Both the position numbers and the translations under genes were made by a program. Shown one piece after another: positions 1 to 8,289 of a stretch of DNA of 64,000 bases. The notes below the pieces were generated by a model. It did not search any database. It was not told where the DNA came from and saw only the letters and a program-made list of their open reading frames with translations. Origin of the DNA: Lutibacter sp. A80 (lineage in GTDB: Bacteria > Bacteroidota > Bacteroidia > Flavobacteriales > Flavobacteriaceae); contig NZ_CP092480.1 in NCBI RefSeq assembly GCF_022429645.1, positions 2,896,501-2,960,500 on the forward strand. Reading direction: 5' to 3'. Position 1 is the first letter of the stretch, and every line of letters begins with the position of its first letter.

Positions 1-1
1 T

Positions 2-1438
2 TTAATAGATTCTTCAAATATAGCATTTACAAACATTATAAAATTTAATAGAGCACCTAGAAAATACCAAGCAAGGGCTCAAATAGAAAAGGCTAAAAAT
101 TTTGTTACCAAAAAAGATGCTGCAGCTGCAATTGAAGCACTTCAAAAAATGGTAAAAAACACCTATAACAAACCTTATTTAGACGAAATTTACTATCAAC
201 TAGGTGTTATTGAAAAATCTAACAACTCTGAGGAAGCAATTACATATTTTAAAAAATCTTTAGAAGCGAGTGAAACATCAAATTACCAAAGAGAATTAAC
301 GTATGAAGCTGCTGGAAATTATTATTTTGATAAGGCTAAATTTGCTGTTGCAGGCGCTTATTACGATAGTATTTTGGGTATTACAACTTCAGAAAATTCA
401 AAAAGGATTAGAAGTTTAACTAGAAAAAGAAATAACCTAAACGACGTTATTTTATATGAAAATATAGCAAAAACTAACGATAGTATTTTAACTATTTCAG
501 CAATGAGTATTGAAGATCAAACAGAATTTTTTAGTAATTATATAAAAAAATTAGAAGCTGAAGATGAGAAAAATCAAAAAGTAACAACTACAGGTAGTGG
601 ATTTTTTAAAAATTTAGGTTTAAGTAGTAACAACGGTAAGAGTACAGGTAAATGGTATTTTTATAATACGCAGACACTTGGTTTTGGAGAACAAGAATTC
701 AGAAACGTTTGGGGAACTCGTCCGTTAGAAGAAAATTGGAGGTTAAGCGATAAAACACAACTAAATTTTCAAGGAAATAATGTTGCTGCAGAAGTTGGTA
801 TAGCTGAAATTGATATTTCTAAAATGTACGATCTTAATTATTATTTAGAGCGTATTCCTTCAGAAAAACCTGTAATTGATAGTTTAAAACAAGAACGAAA
901 TAATGCTTATTACAAGCTAGGAGTTATTTATAAAGAGCAATTTAACGAATATGATTTAGCTATTGACAAATTAGAAAATTTACTATTGTTTGAGCCAAAT
1001 GAGAAAGTTGAAGTTCCTGCAAAATATCATTTATATAAAATGTATGAAGCTCAAAATAATACAAGAGCAATTGTTTTAAAAAAAGATATTACTGTTAACC
1101 ATCCGGAATCGTTGTACGCAAAAAATATTTTAGATCCGAATTCGGTTTTAACTCAAGATTTAGAAAGTTCTCCTGAAAGTGAATATGCATTGGTTTTTTA
1201 TGATTATAAAGAGAATAAATTTGATACTGTTTTAGAAAAAGCAACTTTAGCAATAACCAAATATGAGGGTCACGCTATTGTTCCTAAATTTGAATTGTTA
1301 AAAGCATATACAATTGGTAAAAAAGAAGGAATTGAAGCTTTTGAAGTAGCCTTAAACTTTGTAGCAACAAATTACCCAAATACAGAGGAAGGAAAAAAAG
1401 CATTAGAAGTAGTTGAAACCATAAAATCAAAAATATAA
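2..1438 (+). CDS. sprE: Gliding motility / T9SS TPR lipoprotein SprE (PorW), C-terminal part
   Basis: The 5' end lies outside the window. The frame is open from base 2, before the first ATG at 149, and runs to the stop at 1436-1438, so about 478 C-terminal residues are visible. SprE/PorW is an outer-membrane lipoprotein of about 850-900 residues needed for type IX secretion and gliding in Bacteroidota. The visible part is helical TPR-like sequence: several short helix pairs with YxxLG-type signatures such as YYKLGVIYKEQF, and an ending typical of the family (NYPNTEEGKKALEVVETI). Bactofilin and ATP synthase genes follow on the same strand, a neighbourhood I recall for sprE in other flavobacteria. 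The family call rests on recognition of the C-terminus plus context. A generic TPR protein is the alternative. Confidence 0.75.
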   Translation, partial: LIDSSNIAFTNIIKFNRAPRKYQARAQIEKAKNFVTKKDAAAAIEALQKMVKNTYNKPYLDEIYYQLGVIEKSNNSEEAITYFKKSLEASETSNYQRELTYEAAGNYYFDKAKFAVAGAYYDSILGITTSENSKRIRSLTRKRNNLNDVILYENIAKTNDSILTISAMSIEDQTEFFSNYIKKLEAEDEKNQKVTTTGSGFFKNLGLSSNNGKSTGKWYFYNTQTLGFGEQEFRNVWGTRPLEENWRLSDKTQLNFQGNNVAAEVGIAEIDISKMYDLNYYLERIPSEKPVIDSLKQERNNAYYKLGVIYKEQFNEYDLAIDKLENLLLFEPNEKVEVPAKYHLYKMYEAQNNTRAIVLKKDITVNHPESLYAKNILDPNSVLTQDLESSPESEYALVFYDYKENKFDTVLEKATLAITKYEGHAIVPKFELLKAYTIGKKEGIEAFEVALNFVATNYPNTEEGKKALEVVETIKSKI

Positions 1439-1461
1439 TAACCCATAATAATTCAATAATC

Positions 1462-1860
1462 ATGTTTTCAGAAAAAAAAGAAAAGCAATCAGGAGTTTCA
1501 GAGCGAAATATAATTGGAAAAAATACATCAATAGTTGGAGATGTAATTTCTGAAGGAGATTTTAGAATTGATGGTAAAGTTAAAGGTACAATAAAAACTA
1601 ATGGAAGAGTTATAATTGGTAGTTCTGGTTCTGTTAGTGGAAAAGTAGAATGTAGCAATGCAGATATTGAAGGTAATTTCTCGGGAGAATTATTAGTTCA
1701 TAGTGTTTTATCTTTAAAAGCTACAGCAAAAATATCTGGCGATGTAATTATTGGGAAATTATCTGTTGAGCCAGGTGCAGAGTTCAATGCAACTTGTGCA
1801 ATGAAAGGGACTGTTAAAGAACTTAAAAATGGACAATCCAAAAAAGAAAAAACAGCTTAA
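1462..1860 (+). CDS. Bactofilin (polymer-forming cytoskeletal protein)
   Basis: 132 residues with the bactofilin beta-helix core at about residues 15-115. It contains regularly spaced hydrophobic/Gly turns: IGKNTSIVGDVISEGDFRIDG, then KGTIKTNGRVIIGSSGSVSG, then VECSNADIEGNFSGELLV. A short charged N-tail and a Lys-rich C-tail flank the core, as usual for the family. Bactofilins self-assemble without nucleotide into filaments that scaffold envelope processes. It starts 23 bp after sprE, and its last 32 bases overlap the next gene, so sprE, bactofilin and the AtpZ-like gene are probably one transcript. The role in this organism is not visible; a link to gliding or envelope machinery is inference from position. 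Confidence 0.9.
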   Translation: MFSEKKEKQSGVSERNIIGKNTSIVGDVISEGDFRIDGKVKGTIKTNGRVIIGSSGSVSGKVECSNADIEGNFSGELLVHSVLSLKATAKISGDVIIGKLSVEPGAEFNATCAMKGTVKELKNGQSKKEKTA

Positions 1861-2059
1861 TAAATATTTGCAATTAACAGGTGTAGCCATGCAAATGGGT
1901 ATAACTATCTATTTAGGTGTTTATTTTGGAAAGTGGCTAGATTCTTATTTCGAAACACATAACAAAACTTTTACAATTATACTTACATTATTTGCCTTGG
2001 GTGCTTCAATTTGGAGTGTTTTAGCGCAATTAAAAAATATTAATGATAAATACGATTAA
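1829..2059 (+). CDS. AtpZ/AtpI-family small membrane protein
   Basis: 76 residues. A basic N-terminus (DNPKKKKQLNKY) is followed by two predicted membrane helices, at about 18-36 and 46-66, with the glycine-rich motif GVYFGKWLD typical of AtpZ/AtpI-family proteins encoded at the head of F-type ATP synthase operons. Related proteins are thought to assist c-ring assembly or Mg2+/Ca2+ supply. It overlaps the bactofilin gene by 32 bp in another frame and its 3' end overlaps the next gene by 17 bp, so translational coupling on both sides is likely. The start is the ATG that gives the full basic N-terminus. Confidence 0.8.
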   Translation: MDNPKKKKQLNKYLQLTGVAMQMGITIYLGVYFGKWLDSYFETHNKTFTIILTLFALGASIWSVLAQLKNINDKYD

Positions 2060-2438
2060 TCCAATTTTTGTCTTTTGCTTTAAGTTAATTTTACTATTAA
2101 TTGCTGTTTTTGGAATTCATTTACTTGTTTTAAGTTATTTAAATCTTCCTCTCTTTAGTAATTTAATTTTGGCATCTTATAGTGTAAATTACCTACTTGC
2201 AATAATTATATTTATAGCGTTATTTAAGCTGAAAAAAAAATATTTAGACATACTAGGTTTTATATTTATGGGAGGAAGTTTGTTAAAATTTGCAGTTTTT
2301 TTTATATTTTTTTTCCCGAATTTTAATAAAAATGGAAGCATTGATAGGTTAGAGTCAGCATCGTTTTTGGTGCCATACCTAGCGTGCTTAGTGCTGGAGG
2401 CAATTTATGCATCCAAACTATTGAATAACAAACTGTAA
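2043..2438 (+). CDS. Four-helix membrane protein at the AtpI position (DUF6168-like)
   Basis: 131 residues with four predicted membrane helices at about 8-32, 40-62, 70-94 and 105-128. Helix 3 contains GGSLLKFAVFFIFF, in the place where ATP synthase protein I has its conserved small/basic motif. I recall small proteins of this type, annotated DUF6168, just upstream of atpB in Flavobacteriaceae; that name is from memory and unverified. It overlaps the AtpZ-like gene by 17 bp and ends 116 bp before atpB, where a new promoter lies. The most likely role is accessory to F0 assembly, inferred from position and topology. Confidence 0.6.
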   Translation: MINTINPIFVFCFKLILLLIAVFGIHLLVLSYLNLPLFSNLILASYSVNYLLAIIIFIALFKLKKKYLDILGFIFMGGSLLKFAVFFIFFFPNFNKNGSIDRLESASFLVPYLACLVLEAIYASKLLNNKL

Positions 2439-2488
2439 ATAGGTTTAAATAGTCCTATTTGTATGGGTAAAACATCCAAAAAATATTT

Positions 2489-2518
2489 TTTGGATTCTAA
2501 TATAAAACCGTACATTTG
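2489..2518 (+). promoter_or_regulatory. Promoter of the atpB-G operon
   Basis: A perfect Bacteroidota -7 element TACATTTG (consensus TAnnTTTG) lies at 2511-2518 with a TTTG -33 element at 2489-2492, an 18-bp gap. It sits 37 bp before the atpB start codon, so atpBEFHAG can be transcribed independently of sprE, bactofilin and the AtpZ-like genes. Confidence 0.75.
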
Positions 2519-2554
2519 CAAAATATTTTTAGAGAACACAATTAATAAAGTGAT

Positions 2555-3652
2555 ATGCACAGAATTAACTTGATAAAAATACTTACGTTACTACTTTTGT
2601 TAGTAACAATTTCAGTAAATGCACAACATGATGCTTCAAATGAGGCTCATGGAGAATCTTCTCACGAAGATAAAGATCTTAGAACTGAAATTAAAGAATA
2701 CATAGCACATCACTTGCTAGATTCGTACGATTTTACATTATTTTCTTGGACAACAGATGCTGGAGAACATAAATATTTTAGTGCTCCATTACCTGTGATT
2801 TTGTGGGATGGTGGCTTAAAAGTTTTTTCTTCTTCAAAGTTTAACCACGGAGAAACATTAGCAGAAGTAGATGGAAACTATTACAAGTTATACCATAGTA
2901 AAATATATAAAACAGATGCTGTAGGTACTATAAATTACGATGAGGAGCACCATGCAACAAATGTAAAACCGTTAGATTTTTCTATTACTAAAAATGTTGT
3001 TTTTATTATAGCTGTTTCTGTATTAATGCTGTTTATTTTTATTAGAATGGCAAAATCTTACCAAAATAATGTATTACCTAAAGGAATTGGCCGCTTGTTA
3101 GAGCCTTTAATTGTGTATATTAGAGATGATGTTGCAATTCCTAATATAGGTGAAAAGCATTACAGAAAATACATGAGTTATTTGTTAACAGTGTTTTTCT
3201 TTGTATGGATTATAAATTTATTAGGTTTAACACCATTAGGGGTTAATGTAACTAATAATATTGCAGTTACTTTTGCTTTAGCATTAATAACATATTTACT
3301 AACAACTTTTACGGCTAATAAAAATTACTGGAAGCATATTTTTTGGATGCCAGGTGTACCAACATTAATGAAAATTATTTTGGCACCAATAGAATTGTTA
3401 GGTACATTTATTAAACCATTTTCATTAATGATTCGTTTATATGCAAATATTACAGCAGGTCATATTGTATTAATGAGTATTATTGGTTTAATGTTTATTT
3501 TTAAAAGCTGGATTGGTAGTCCATTATCGTTTGGGTTATCATTTGCTTTAGCATTATTAGAATTATTAGTAGCAGCGCTACAAGCATATATTTTCACTAT
3601 GTTATCTGCACTGTACTTTGGTATGGCAGTAGAAGAACATGATGATCATTAA
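2555..3652 (+). CDS. atpB: F-type ATP synthase subunit a
   Basis: 365 residues. This is the membrane subunit that forms the proton half-channels next to the c-ring. The proton-pathway helix is present with the essential arginine, Arg294, in SLMIRLYANITAGH, plus the usual C-terminal helices ending in a short His-rich tail. As in other Bacteroidota it is about 100 residues longer than the E. coli protein: there is a cleavable signal-like N-terminus (residues 1-23, ending NAQ) and a His/Glu/Asp-rich extramembrane region up to about residue 140. It is the first gene after the 2489-2518 promoter and 33 bp upstream of atpE. Confidence 0.97.
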   Translation: MHRINLIKILTLLLLLVTISVNAQHDASNEAHGESSHEDKDLRTEIKEYIAHHLLDSYDFTLFSWTTDAGEHKYFSAPLPVILWDGGLKVFSSSKFNHGETLAEVDGNYYKLYHSKIYKTDAVGTINYDEEHHATNVKPLDFSITKNVVFIIAVSVLMLFIFIRMAKSYQNNVLPKGIGRLLEPLIVYIRDDVAIPNIGEKHYRKYMSYLLTVFFFVWIINLLGLTPLGVNVTNNIAVTFALALITYLLTTFTANKNYWKHIFWMPGVPTLMKIILAPIELLGTFIKPFSLMIRLYANITAGHIVLMSIIGLMFIFKSWIGSPLSFGLSFALALLELLVAALQAYIFTMLSALYFGMAVEEHDDH

Positions 3653-3685
3653 AATTGAATGTTTAATTAATTAATATATATAAAT

Positions 3686-3877
3686 ATGGAAGGTCTAAAT
3701 TACATTGGAGCTGGTATAATTGTTATCGGTGCCGCTATTGGTATTGGTAGAATTGGAGGACAAGCAATGGAAGCTATTGCACGTCAACCAGAAGCTTCAG
3801 GAAAAATTCAAACTGCAATGCTTATTGCTGCAGCTTTGATTGAAGGTATTGGATTTGCTGCTTTATTTGCAGCTTAA
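3686..3877 (+). CDS. atpE: F-type ATP synthase subunit c
   Basis: 63 residues forming a two-helix hairpin. Helix 1 carries the packing motif GAAIGIGRIGG, the polar loop is ARQPEA, and helix 2 carries the ion-binding carboxylate Glu53 in AALIEGIGF. Glu53 is followed by Gly rather than the Ser/Thr seen in Na+-binding c-rings, so a proton-coupled enzyme is expected (inference from family rules). A strong hairpin directly downstream separates it from atpF; subunit c is needed in several-fold excess. Confidence 0.96.
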   Translation: MEGLNYIGAGIIVIGAAIGIGRIGGQAMEAIARQPEASGKIQTAMLIAAALIEGIGFAALFAA

Positions 3878-3889
3878 GAAAAAATAAAT

Positions 3890-3912
3890 AGCTACAACGG
3901 TTGGTTGTAGCT
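3890..3912 (+). promoter_or_regulatory. Perfect 9-bp hairpin between atpE and atpF
   Basis: AGCTACAAC and GTTGTAGCT flank a 5-nt loop, 12 nt after the atpE stop. There is no long T-run after it, so it is more likely an RNA-processing or 3'-stabilising element than a full terminator. It would help raise atpE mRNA above the downstream genes (inference). Confidence 0.6.
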
Positions 3913-3953
3913 ATTATTTAAACTATTAATTAAAGAATAACAAAACATAAAAA

Positions 3954-4454
3954 ATGGATAAGTTAATAGAACAGTTTTCTTTAGGGTTATTTTTCTGGCA
4001 ATTAATTTTATTTATTGTCTTAGTACTTGTATTGCATAAATTTGCTTGGAAACCTATTTTAAACTCAGTTAATGAAAGAGAAGATGGTATAAAAGATGCA
4101 TTAGACGAAGCTGAAAATGCTCGTAAAGAAATGCAGAACCTAACAGCAGATAACGAACGTATTTTAAAAGAAGCTCGTGCACAACGAGACACACTTTTAA
4201 AAGAAGCTCGTGAAATGAAAGAAGGTATTATAGCTGATGCTAAAAATGAAGCACAACAACAAGCAACTAAAATAGTTGAACAAGCACAAGAAACTATCCA
4301 AGCAGAAAAGCAAGCTGCAATTTCAGACTTAAAAAATCAAGTATCTGAATTATCAGTAAGTATTGCAGAAAAAGTTGTTAAAGGTGAGTTAGCAGATAAA
4401 AACAAGCAAATTAAACTTGTTGAAGAGCTATTAAAAGAAGTAACTATTAGCTAA
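3954..4454 (+). CDS. atpF: F-type ATP synthase subunit b
   Basis: 166 residues. One N-terminal membrane helix (about 8-27, LGLFFWQLILFIVLVLVLH) is followed by FAWKPILNSVNEREDGI and then a long charged helix (40-150) rich in Glu, Lys and Ala that forms the peripheral-stalk coiled coil. Length and order match bacterial subunit b. It lies between the atpE hairpin and atpH, with 10 bp to atpH. Confidence 0.95.
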   Translation: MDKLIEQFSLGLFFWQLILFIVLVLVLHKFAWKPILNSVNEREDGIKDALDEAENARKEMQNLTADNERILKEARAQRDTLLKEAREMKEGIIADAKNEAQQQATKIVEQAQETIQAEKQAAISDLKNQVSELSVSIAEKVVKGELADKNKQIKLVEELLKEVTIS

Positions 4455-4464
4455 TAAAATTTAA

Positions 4465-4998
4465 ATGGGATCTAGAGCAGCAGTAAGATATGCAAAAGCA
4501 ATATTAAGTTTTGCACTTGAACAATCAAAAGAAGTTGAAGTGAATAACGATATGTTGGTGGTTGTTAGTACAATTGAAGAAAGTAAAGATTTACAGTTGG
4601 TTTTAAGTAGTCCAGTTTTAAAATCGGAACTAAAAAAGACTGCCTTAAAAGAAGTTTTCTCTTCAAAAGTATCTGGTGTAACTATGGGCTTAATAGATCT
4701 TTTAGTTGAAAATAAAAGATTGTCAATTTTAACTGATGTAGCAAAAAAATATACCGTTATTTTTGATGAGCTAAAGGGAATTGAAGTAGCAAAAGTTACT
4801 ACAGCAGTTCCTTTAACAGAAGCTTTAAACGCACAGGTACTTGCAAAAATTAAAGAAACAACTGGCAAAGAAGCAACTATAGAAAACACTGTAGATCCTG
4901 ATATAATTGGTGGATTTATATTACGTATTGGAGATGTTCAATACGATGCAAGTATTTCAAATAAATTACAAGTATTAAAAAGACAATTTGAAAATTAA
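4465..4998 (+). CDS. atpH: F-type ATP synthase subunit delta
   Basis: 177 residues, the peripheral-stalk cap that joins subunit b to the alpha subunits. Family features are visible: the N-terminal helical domain beginning SRAAVRYAKAILSFA, and the C-terminal signature DPDIIGGFILRIGD at about 149-162 followed by DASISNKLQVLKRQ. The start at 4465 gives the canonical short N-terminus. It is 10 bp after atpF and 49 bp before atpA. Confidence 0.95.
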   Translation: MGSRAAVRYAKAILSFALEQSKEVEVNNDMLVVVSTIEESKDLQLVLSSPVLKSELKKTALKEVFSSKVSGVTMGLIDLLVENKRLSILTDVAKKYTVIFDELKGIEVAKVTTAVPLTEALNAQVLAKIKETTGKEATIENTVDPDIIGGFILRIGDVQYDASISNKLQVLKRQFEN

Positions 4999-5047
4999 TA
5001 TTTTCGAATTTATAAAAAAAAGATTTTAGTTTTAAAAAATATATAAA

Positions 5048-6625
5048 ATGGCATCAATAAAACCAGCTGAAGTATCAGCGATTTTAAAACAACAATTAGC
5101 AGGATTTGAAGCATCAGCTTCATTAGACGAAGTAGGAACTGTATTACAAGTAGGTGATGGTATTGCACGTGTGTATGGTTTGGCAAATGTTCAATATGGT
5201 GAGCTAGTTGAGTTTCAAGATGGATTAGAAGGAATTGTACTAAACTTGGAAGAAGACAATGTAGGTGTTGTTTTATTAGGGCACTCTTCTGCAGTTAAAG
5301 AAGGTTCTACTGTAAAACGTACTGAACGTATTGCTTCATTAAAAGTAGGTGAAGGAATTGTTGGTCGTGTAGTAAATACTTTAGGTTTTCCAATTGATGG
5401 TAAAGGTGCTATTCAAGGAGAAACTTTTGAAATGCCATTAGAGCGTAAGGCTCCAGGTGTTGTTTTCCGTGAGCCAGTAACTGAACCATTACAAACTGGT
5501 TTAAAAGCTGTTGATGCAATGATTCCTGTTGGTAGAGGGCAACGTGAACTTATTATTGGTGACCGTCAAACTGGTAAATCAACAGTAGCTATTGATACTA
5601 TTATCAATCAAAAAGAATTTTACGATGCTGGTGTTCCAGTATATTGTATATACGTTGCAATTGGTCAAAAAGCATCTACGGTTGCTGGAATTGCAAATTT
5701 ATTAGAAGAAAAAGGAGCAATGGCTTATACAACAATTATTGCTGCTAATGCATCTGACCCTGCTGCAATGCAAGTATATGCTCCAATGGGAGGTGCTGCA
5801 ATTGGAGAATATTTTAGAGATACAGGTCGTCCGGCTTTAATTGTTTATGATGATTTATCTAAACAAGCTGTTGCATACCGTGAAATTTCTTTATTATTAC
5901 GTCGTCCACCAGGACGTGAGGCATACCCAGGGGATGTTTTTTACTTACACTCTCGTTTATTAGAACGTGCTGCAAAAGTTATTAATGACGATACTATTGC
6001 TGCTCAAATGAATGATGTACCTGATTCTTTAAAAGGAAAAATTAAAGGTGGTGGTTCATTAACAGCTTTACCAATTATTGAAACACAAGCAGGTGACGTT
6101 TCGGCATATATTCCAACAAACGTAATCTCAATTACTGATGGACAGATTTTCTTAGATGGAGATTTATTCAACTCAGGTGTACGTCCAGCTATTAACGTAG
6201 GTATTTCAGTATCTCGTGTTGGTGGTAACGCACAAATTAAATCAATGAAAAAAGTAGCAGGTACTTTAAAATTAGACCAAGCTCAATTTCGTGAATTAGA
6301 AGCGTTTGCAAAATTTGGTTCAGATTTAGATGCAGCTACAATGAATGTAATTTCAAAAGGACAACGTAACGTTGAAATTTTGAAACAAGCACAAGCTGAT
6401 CCTTTTAAAGTTGAAGATCAAATTGCAATTATTTATGCAGGTTCTAAAAACTTATTAAAAGATGTTCCTGTAGAAAAAATTAAAGAATTTGAAAGCGATT
6501 ATATTCAATTTTTAAACGCTAAGCACAGAGATACATTAGATATTTTAAAGGCTGGTAAATTAACTGATGAGGTTATTGATACTTTAACAATTGCAGCAAA
6601 AGAGGTTTCAGAAAAATACGCATAA
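5048..6625 (+). CDS. atpA: F-type ATP synthase subunit alpha
   Basis: 525 residues, full length. The N-terminal beta-barrel domain (about 25-95) is followed by the nucleotide-binding domain with P-loop GDRQTGKST at 171-179, the alpha-subunit signature [14 protein letters not shown] near 378-391, and the C-terminal helical domain. It forms the non-catalytic nucleotide sites of F1. Its partner gene for the beta subunit, which usually accompanies it, is not in this operon. The codons are noticeably less AT-biased at some positions than in neighbours, as expected for a highly expressed gene. Confidence 0.98.
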   Translation: MASIKPAEVSAILKQQLAGFEASASLDEVGTVLQVGDGIARVYGLANVQYGELVEFQDGLEGIVLNLEEDNVGVVLLGHSSAVKEGSTVKRTERIASLKVGEGIVGRVVNTLGFPIDGKGAIQGETFEMPLERKAPGVVFREPVTEPLQTGLKAVDAMIPVGRGQRELIIGDRQTGKSTVAIDTIINQKEFYDAGVPVYCIYVAIGQKASTVAGIANLLEEKGAMAYTTIIAANASDPAAMQVYAPMGGAAIGEYFRDTGRPALIVYDDLSKQAVAYREISLLLRRPPGREAYPGDVFYLHSRLLERAAKVINDDTIAAQMNDVPDSLKGKIKGGGSLTALPIIETQAGDVSAYIPTNVISITDGQIFLDGDLFNSGVRPAINVGISVSRVGGNAQIKSMKKVAGTLKLDQAQFRELEAFAKFGSDLDAATMNVISKGQRNVEILKQAQADPFKVEDQIAIIYAGSKNLLKDVPVEKIKEFESDYIQFLNAKHRDTLDILKAGKLTDEVIDTLTIAAKEVSEKYA

Positions 6626-6635
6626 TTAAGATTTT

Positions 6636-6675
6636 AGTATTAAGTATTGAGAGGAAATTTTCAATACTTAATACT
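6636..6675. repeat. Perfect 15-bp inverted repeat between atpA and atpG
   Basis: The arms 6636-6650 (AGTATTAAGTATTGA) and 6661-6675 are exact reverse complements around a 10-nt loop. It is not followed by a T-run and lies inside an operon, so termination is unlikely. A similar A/T-rich dyad occurs between sufB and sufC near 53518-53548, suggesting a dispersed intergenic element. Confidence 0.65.
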
Positions 6676-6693
6676 TATAGATACCAGAAATAA

Positions 6694-7554
6694 ATGGCAA
6701 ACTTAAAAGAAATACGTAACAGAATTACATCCATTGGTTCAACAATGCAAATTACTAGTGCCATGAAAATGGTATCTGCTGCAAAGTTGAAAAAAGCACA
6801 AGATGCAATTACGCAAATGCGTCCGTATGCCGAAAAACTTACAGAACTTTTACAAAATTTAAGTGCAACTTTAAGTAGTGAAGTAGGTGGAGTTTATTCT
6901 GAGCAAAGAGAGGTTTCAAAAGTATTATTAGTTGTAATTACGTCTAATAGAGGGTTGTGTGGAGGATTTAATTCTTCTATAGTTAAAGGAGCAACTAAAC
7001 ATATTAACGATTTTTACAGCAATAAACAAGTAGACCTATTAACAATAGGTAAAAAAGGAAACGATCTTTTAGCTAAAAAATATACTGTTATTGAAAATAA
7101 TAATGATATTTTTGATGAGTTGACATTTGAGAATGTTGCTGCTATAGCAAACAATATAATGGAAATGTTTGCTGAAGGTGATTATGATAAAGTTGAATTA
7201 ATTTACAATAGGTTTAAAAATGCTGCTACACAAATTACTACTGTAGAACAATTTTTACCAATTGAACCAATAGAAGGCGAAATAGTTTCAAATGCAGATT
7301 ACATTTTTGAGCCATCTAAACCAGAAATTGTATTAGAATTGATTCCTAAATCATTAAAAACTCAATTATACAAAGCACTTAGAGATTCTTTTGCTTCTGA
7401 ACATGGTGCACGTATGACTGCGATGCATAAAGCAACGGATAACGCTACAGATTTACGTGACGAGTTATTATTAACTTACAACAAAGCACGTCAAGCTGCC
7501 ATTACTAACGAAATATTAGAAATTGTTGGTGGGGCTGAGGCTTTGAACAATTAG
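6694..7554 (+). CDS. atpG: F-type ATP synthase subunit gamma
   Basis: 286 residues, the central rotor shaft. The N-terminal coiled-coil strand begins with NLKEIRNRITSI and continues SAMKMVSAAKL. The Rossmann-like core has SNRGLCGGFN at about 85-94. The C-terminal helix has the family signature MTAMHKATDNATDLRDELLL near 246-265. Last gene of the ATP synthase cluster; hairpins follow directly. Confidence 0.97.
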   Translation: MANLKEIRNRITSIGSTMQITSAMKMVSAAKLKKAQDAITQMRPYAEKLTELLQNLSATLSSEVGGVYSEQREVSKVLLVVITSNRGLCGGFNSSIVKGATKHINDFYSNKQVDLLTIGKKGNDLLAKKYTVIENNNDIFDELTFENVAAIANNIMEMFAEGDYDKVELIYNRFKNAATQITTVEQFLPIEPIEGEIVSNADYIFEPSKPEIVLELIPKSLKTQLYKALRDSFASEHGARMTAMHKATDNATDLRDELLLTYNKARQAAITNEILEIVGGAEALNN

Positions 7555-7564
7555 ACGCAGCGTG

Positions 7565-7653
7565 GAAGATTAGTCTACAAATCTTCATTCTAAATTAAGA
7601 TAAATTGAAAAAATATATAAAAGAGCTTTCCATTTTGGCAGGCTCTTTTTTTA
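7565..7653 (+). terminator. Terminator region of the ATP synthase operon
   Basis: A small hairpin (GAAGATT at 7565-7571 with AATCTTC at 7580-7586) is followed by a terminator-like structure whose arms AAAGAGC and GCTCTTT end in a run of seven T residues (about 7618-7653). It closes the atp operon. Confidence 0.7.
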
Positions 7654-7696
7654 TAACTTGGTATACATTTTGGTGTATAATTATAAACAATATTTT

Positions 7697-8170
7697 ATGA
7701 ATAAAATTGTATACTTATTTATTTCAGTAATATTTATTGTCGTATTTAAAAGTTGCGGCCTATCTAATTCTACTAGTAATTTTGAGCAGCATCCTTCATT
7801 TATAATAAATAGTGCTTTTTATAAAAATTTGGATAGTAGACAGCCTGGAGTTAAAGGATATATTTTTCAGGTTGACATTAATAATTCTAATACGGTATTA
7901 GATTCTGTGTACTTTAGAAATGCATCAGCCAAGTTAGAAAAAGATACTACTACATCAAAAAATAGTTATGTAGGTACTCTTATGTTGCCAAATAGAATGC
8001 AAGATTTTATTTTACATAGCGATTCTAAAAAAGAATTTGGAAATAAACTTCCAGAGATTTCAAAAAAGTCTCCCTTTCAATTAACAGAAAATGAAGCGGT
8101 AATTTCTTTTACGGTTAATAATGAAATTAAATATTATAAAATTCCGGAAGTTAAAAAACTTGAAAAGTAA
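7697..8170 (+). CDS. Unknown lipoprotein (157 aa)
   Basis: The frame can be extended upstream to a TTG at 7658, but the ATG at 7697 gives a proper lipoprotein signal peptide: MNKIVYLFISVIFIVVF followed by lipobox KSCG, with the lipidated Cys near residue 20. I therefore prefer 7697. The mature part (about 137 residues) has alternating beta-type segments (GYIFQVDINNSNT, SYVGTLMLPN, AVISFTVNNEIKYYKI) and looks like a small beta-sandwich. I do not recognise a family. It stands alone between the atp terminator and the next lipoprotein gene. Confidence 0.7.
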   Translation: MNKIVYLFISVIFIVVFKSCGLSNSTSNFEQHPSFIINSAFYKNLDSRQPGVKGYIFQVDINNSNTVLDSVYFRNASAKLEKDTTTSKNSYVGTLMLPNRMQDFILHSDSKKEFGNKLPEISKKSPFQLTENEAVISFTVNNEIKYYKIPEVKKLEK

Positions 8171-8289
8171 ATAATTTATATAACTGTAATTGACTTAATT
8201 TCAAGGTGTTAATAAATTAAAGATATATTTACTATTTTTTGGCATAGAATTTGAATTTTCAATTGATATAACTAATAAAACAACAGATT

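Noticed and set aside
1284-1658. Minus-strand frame of 124 codons across sprE and bactofilin
   Set aside because: It mirrors two well-supported plus-strand genes and has low-complexity Leu/Phe composition, no start signal and no family features.
7658-7696. Upstream TTG start for the 7697 lipoprotein
   Set aside because: It would put 13 residues before an otherwise perfect lipoprotein signal peptide starting at the ATG.
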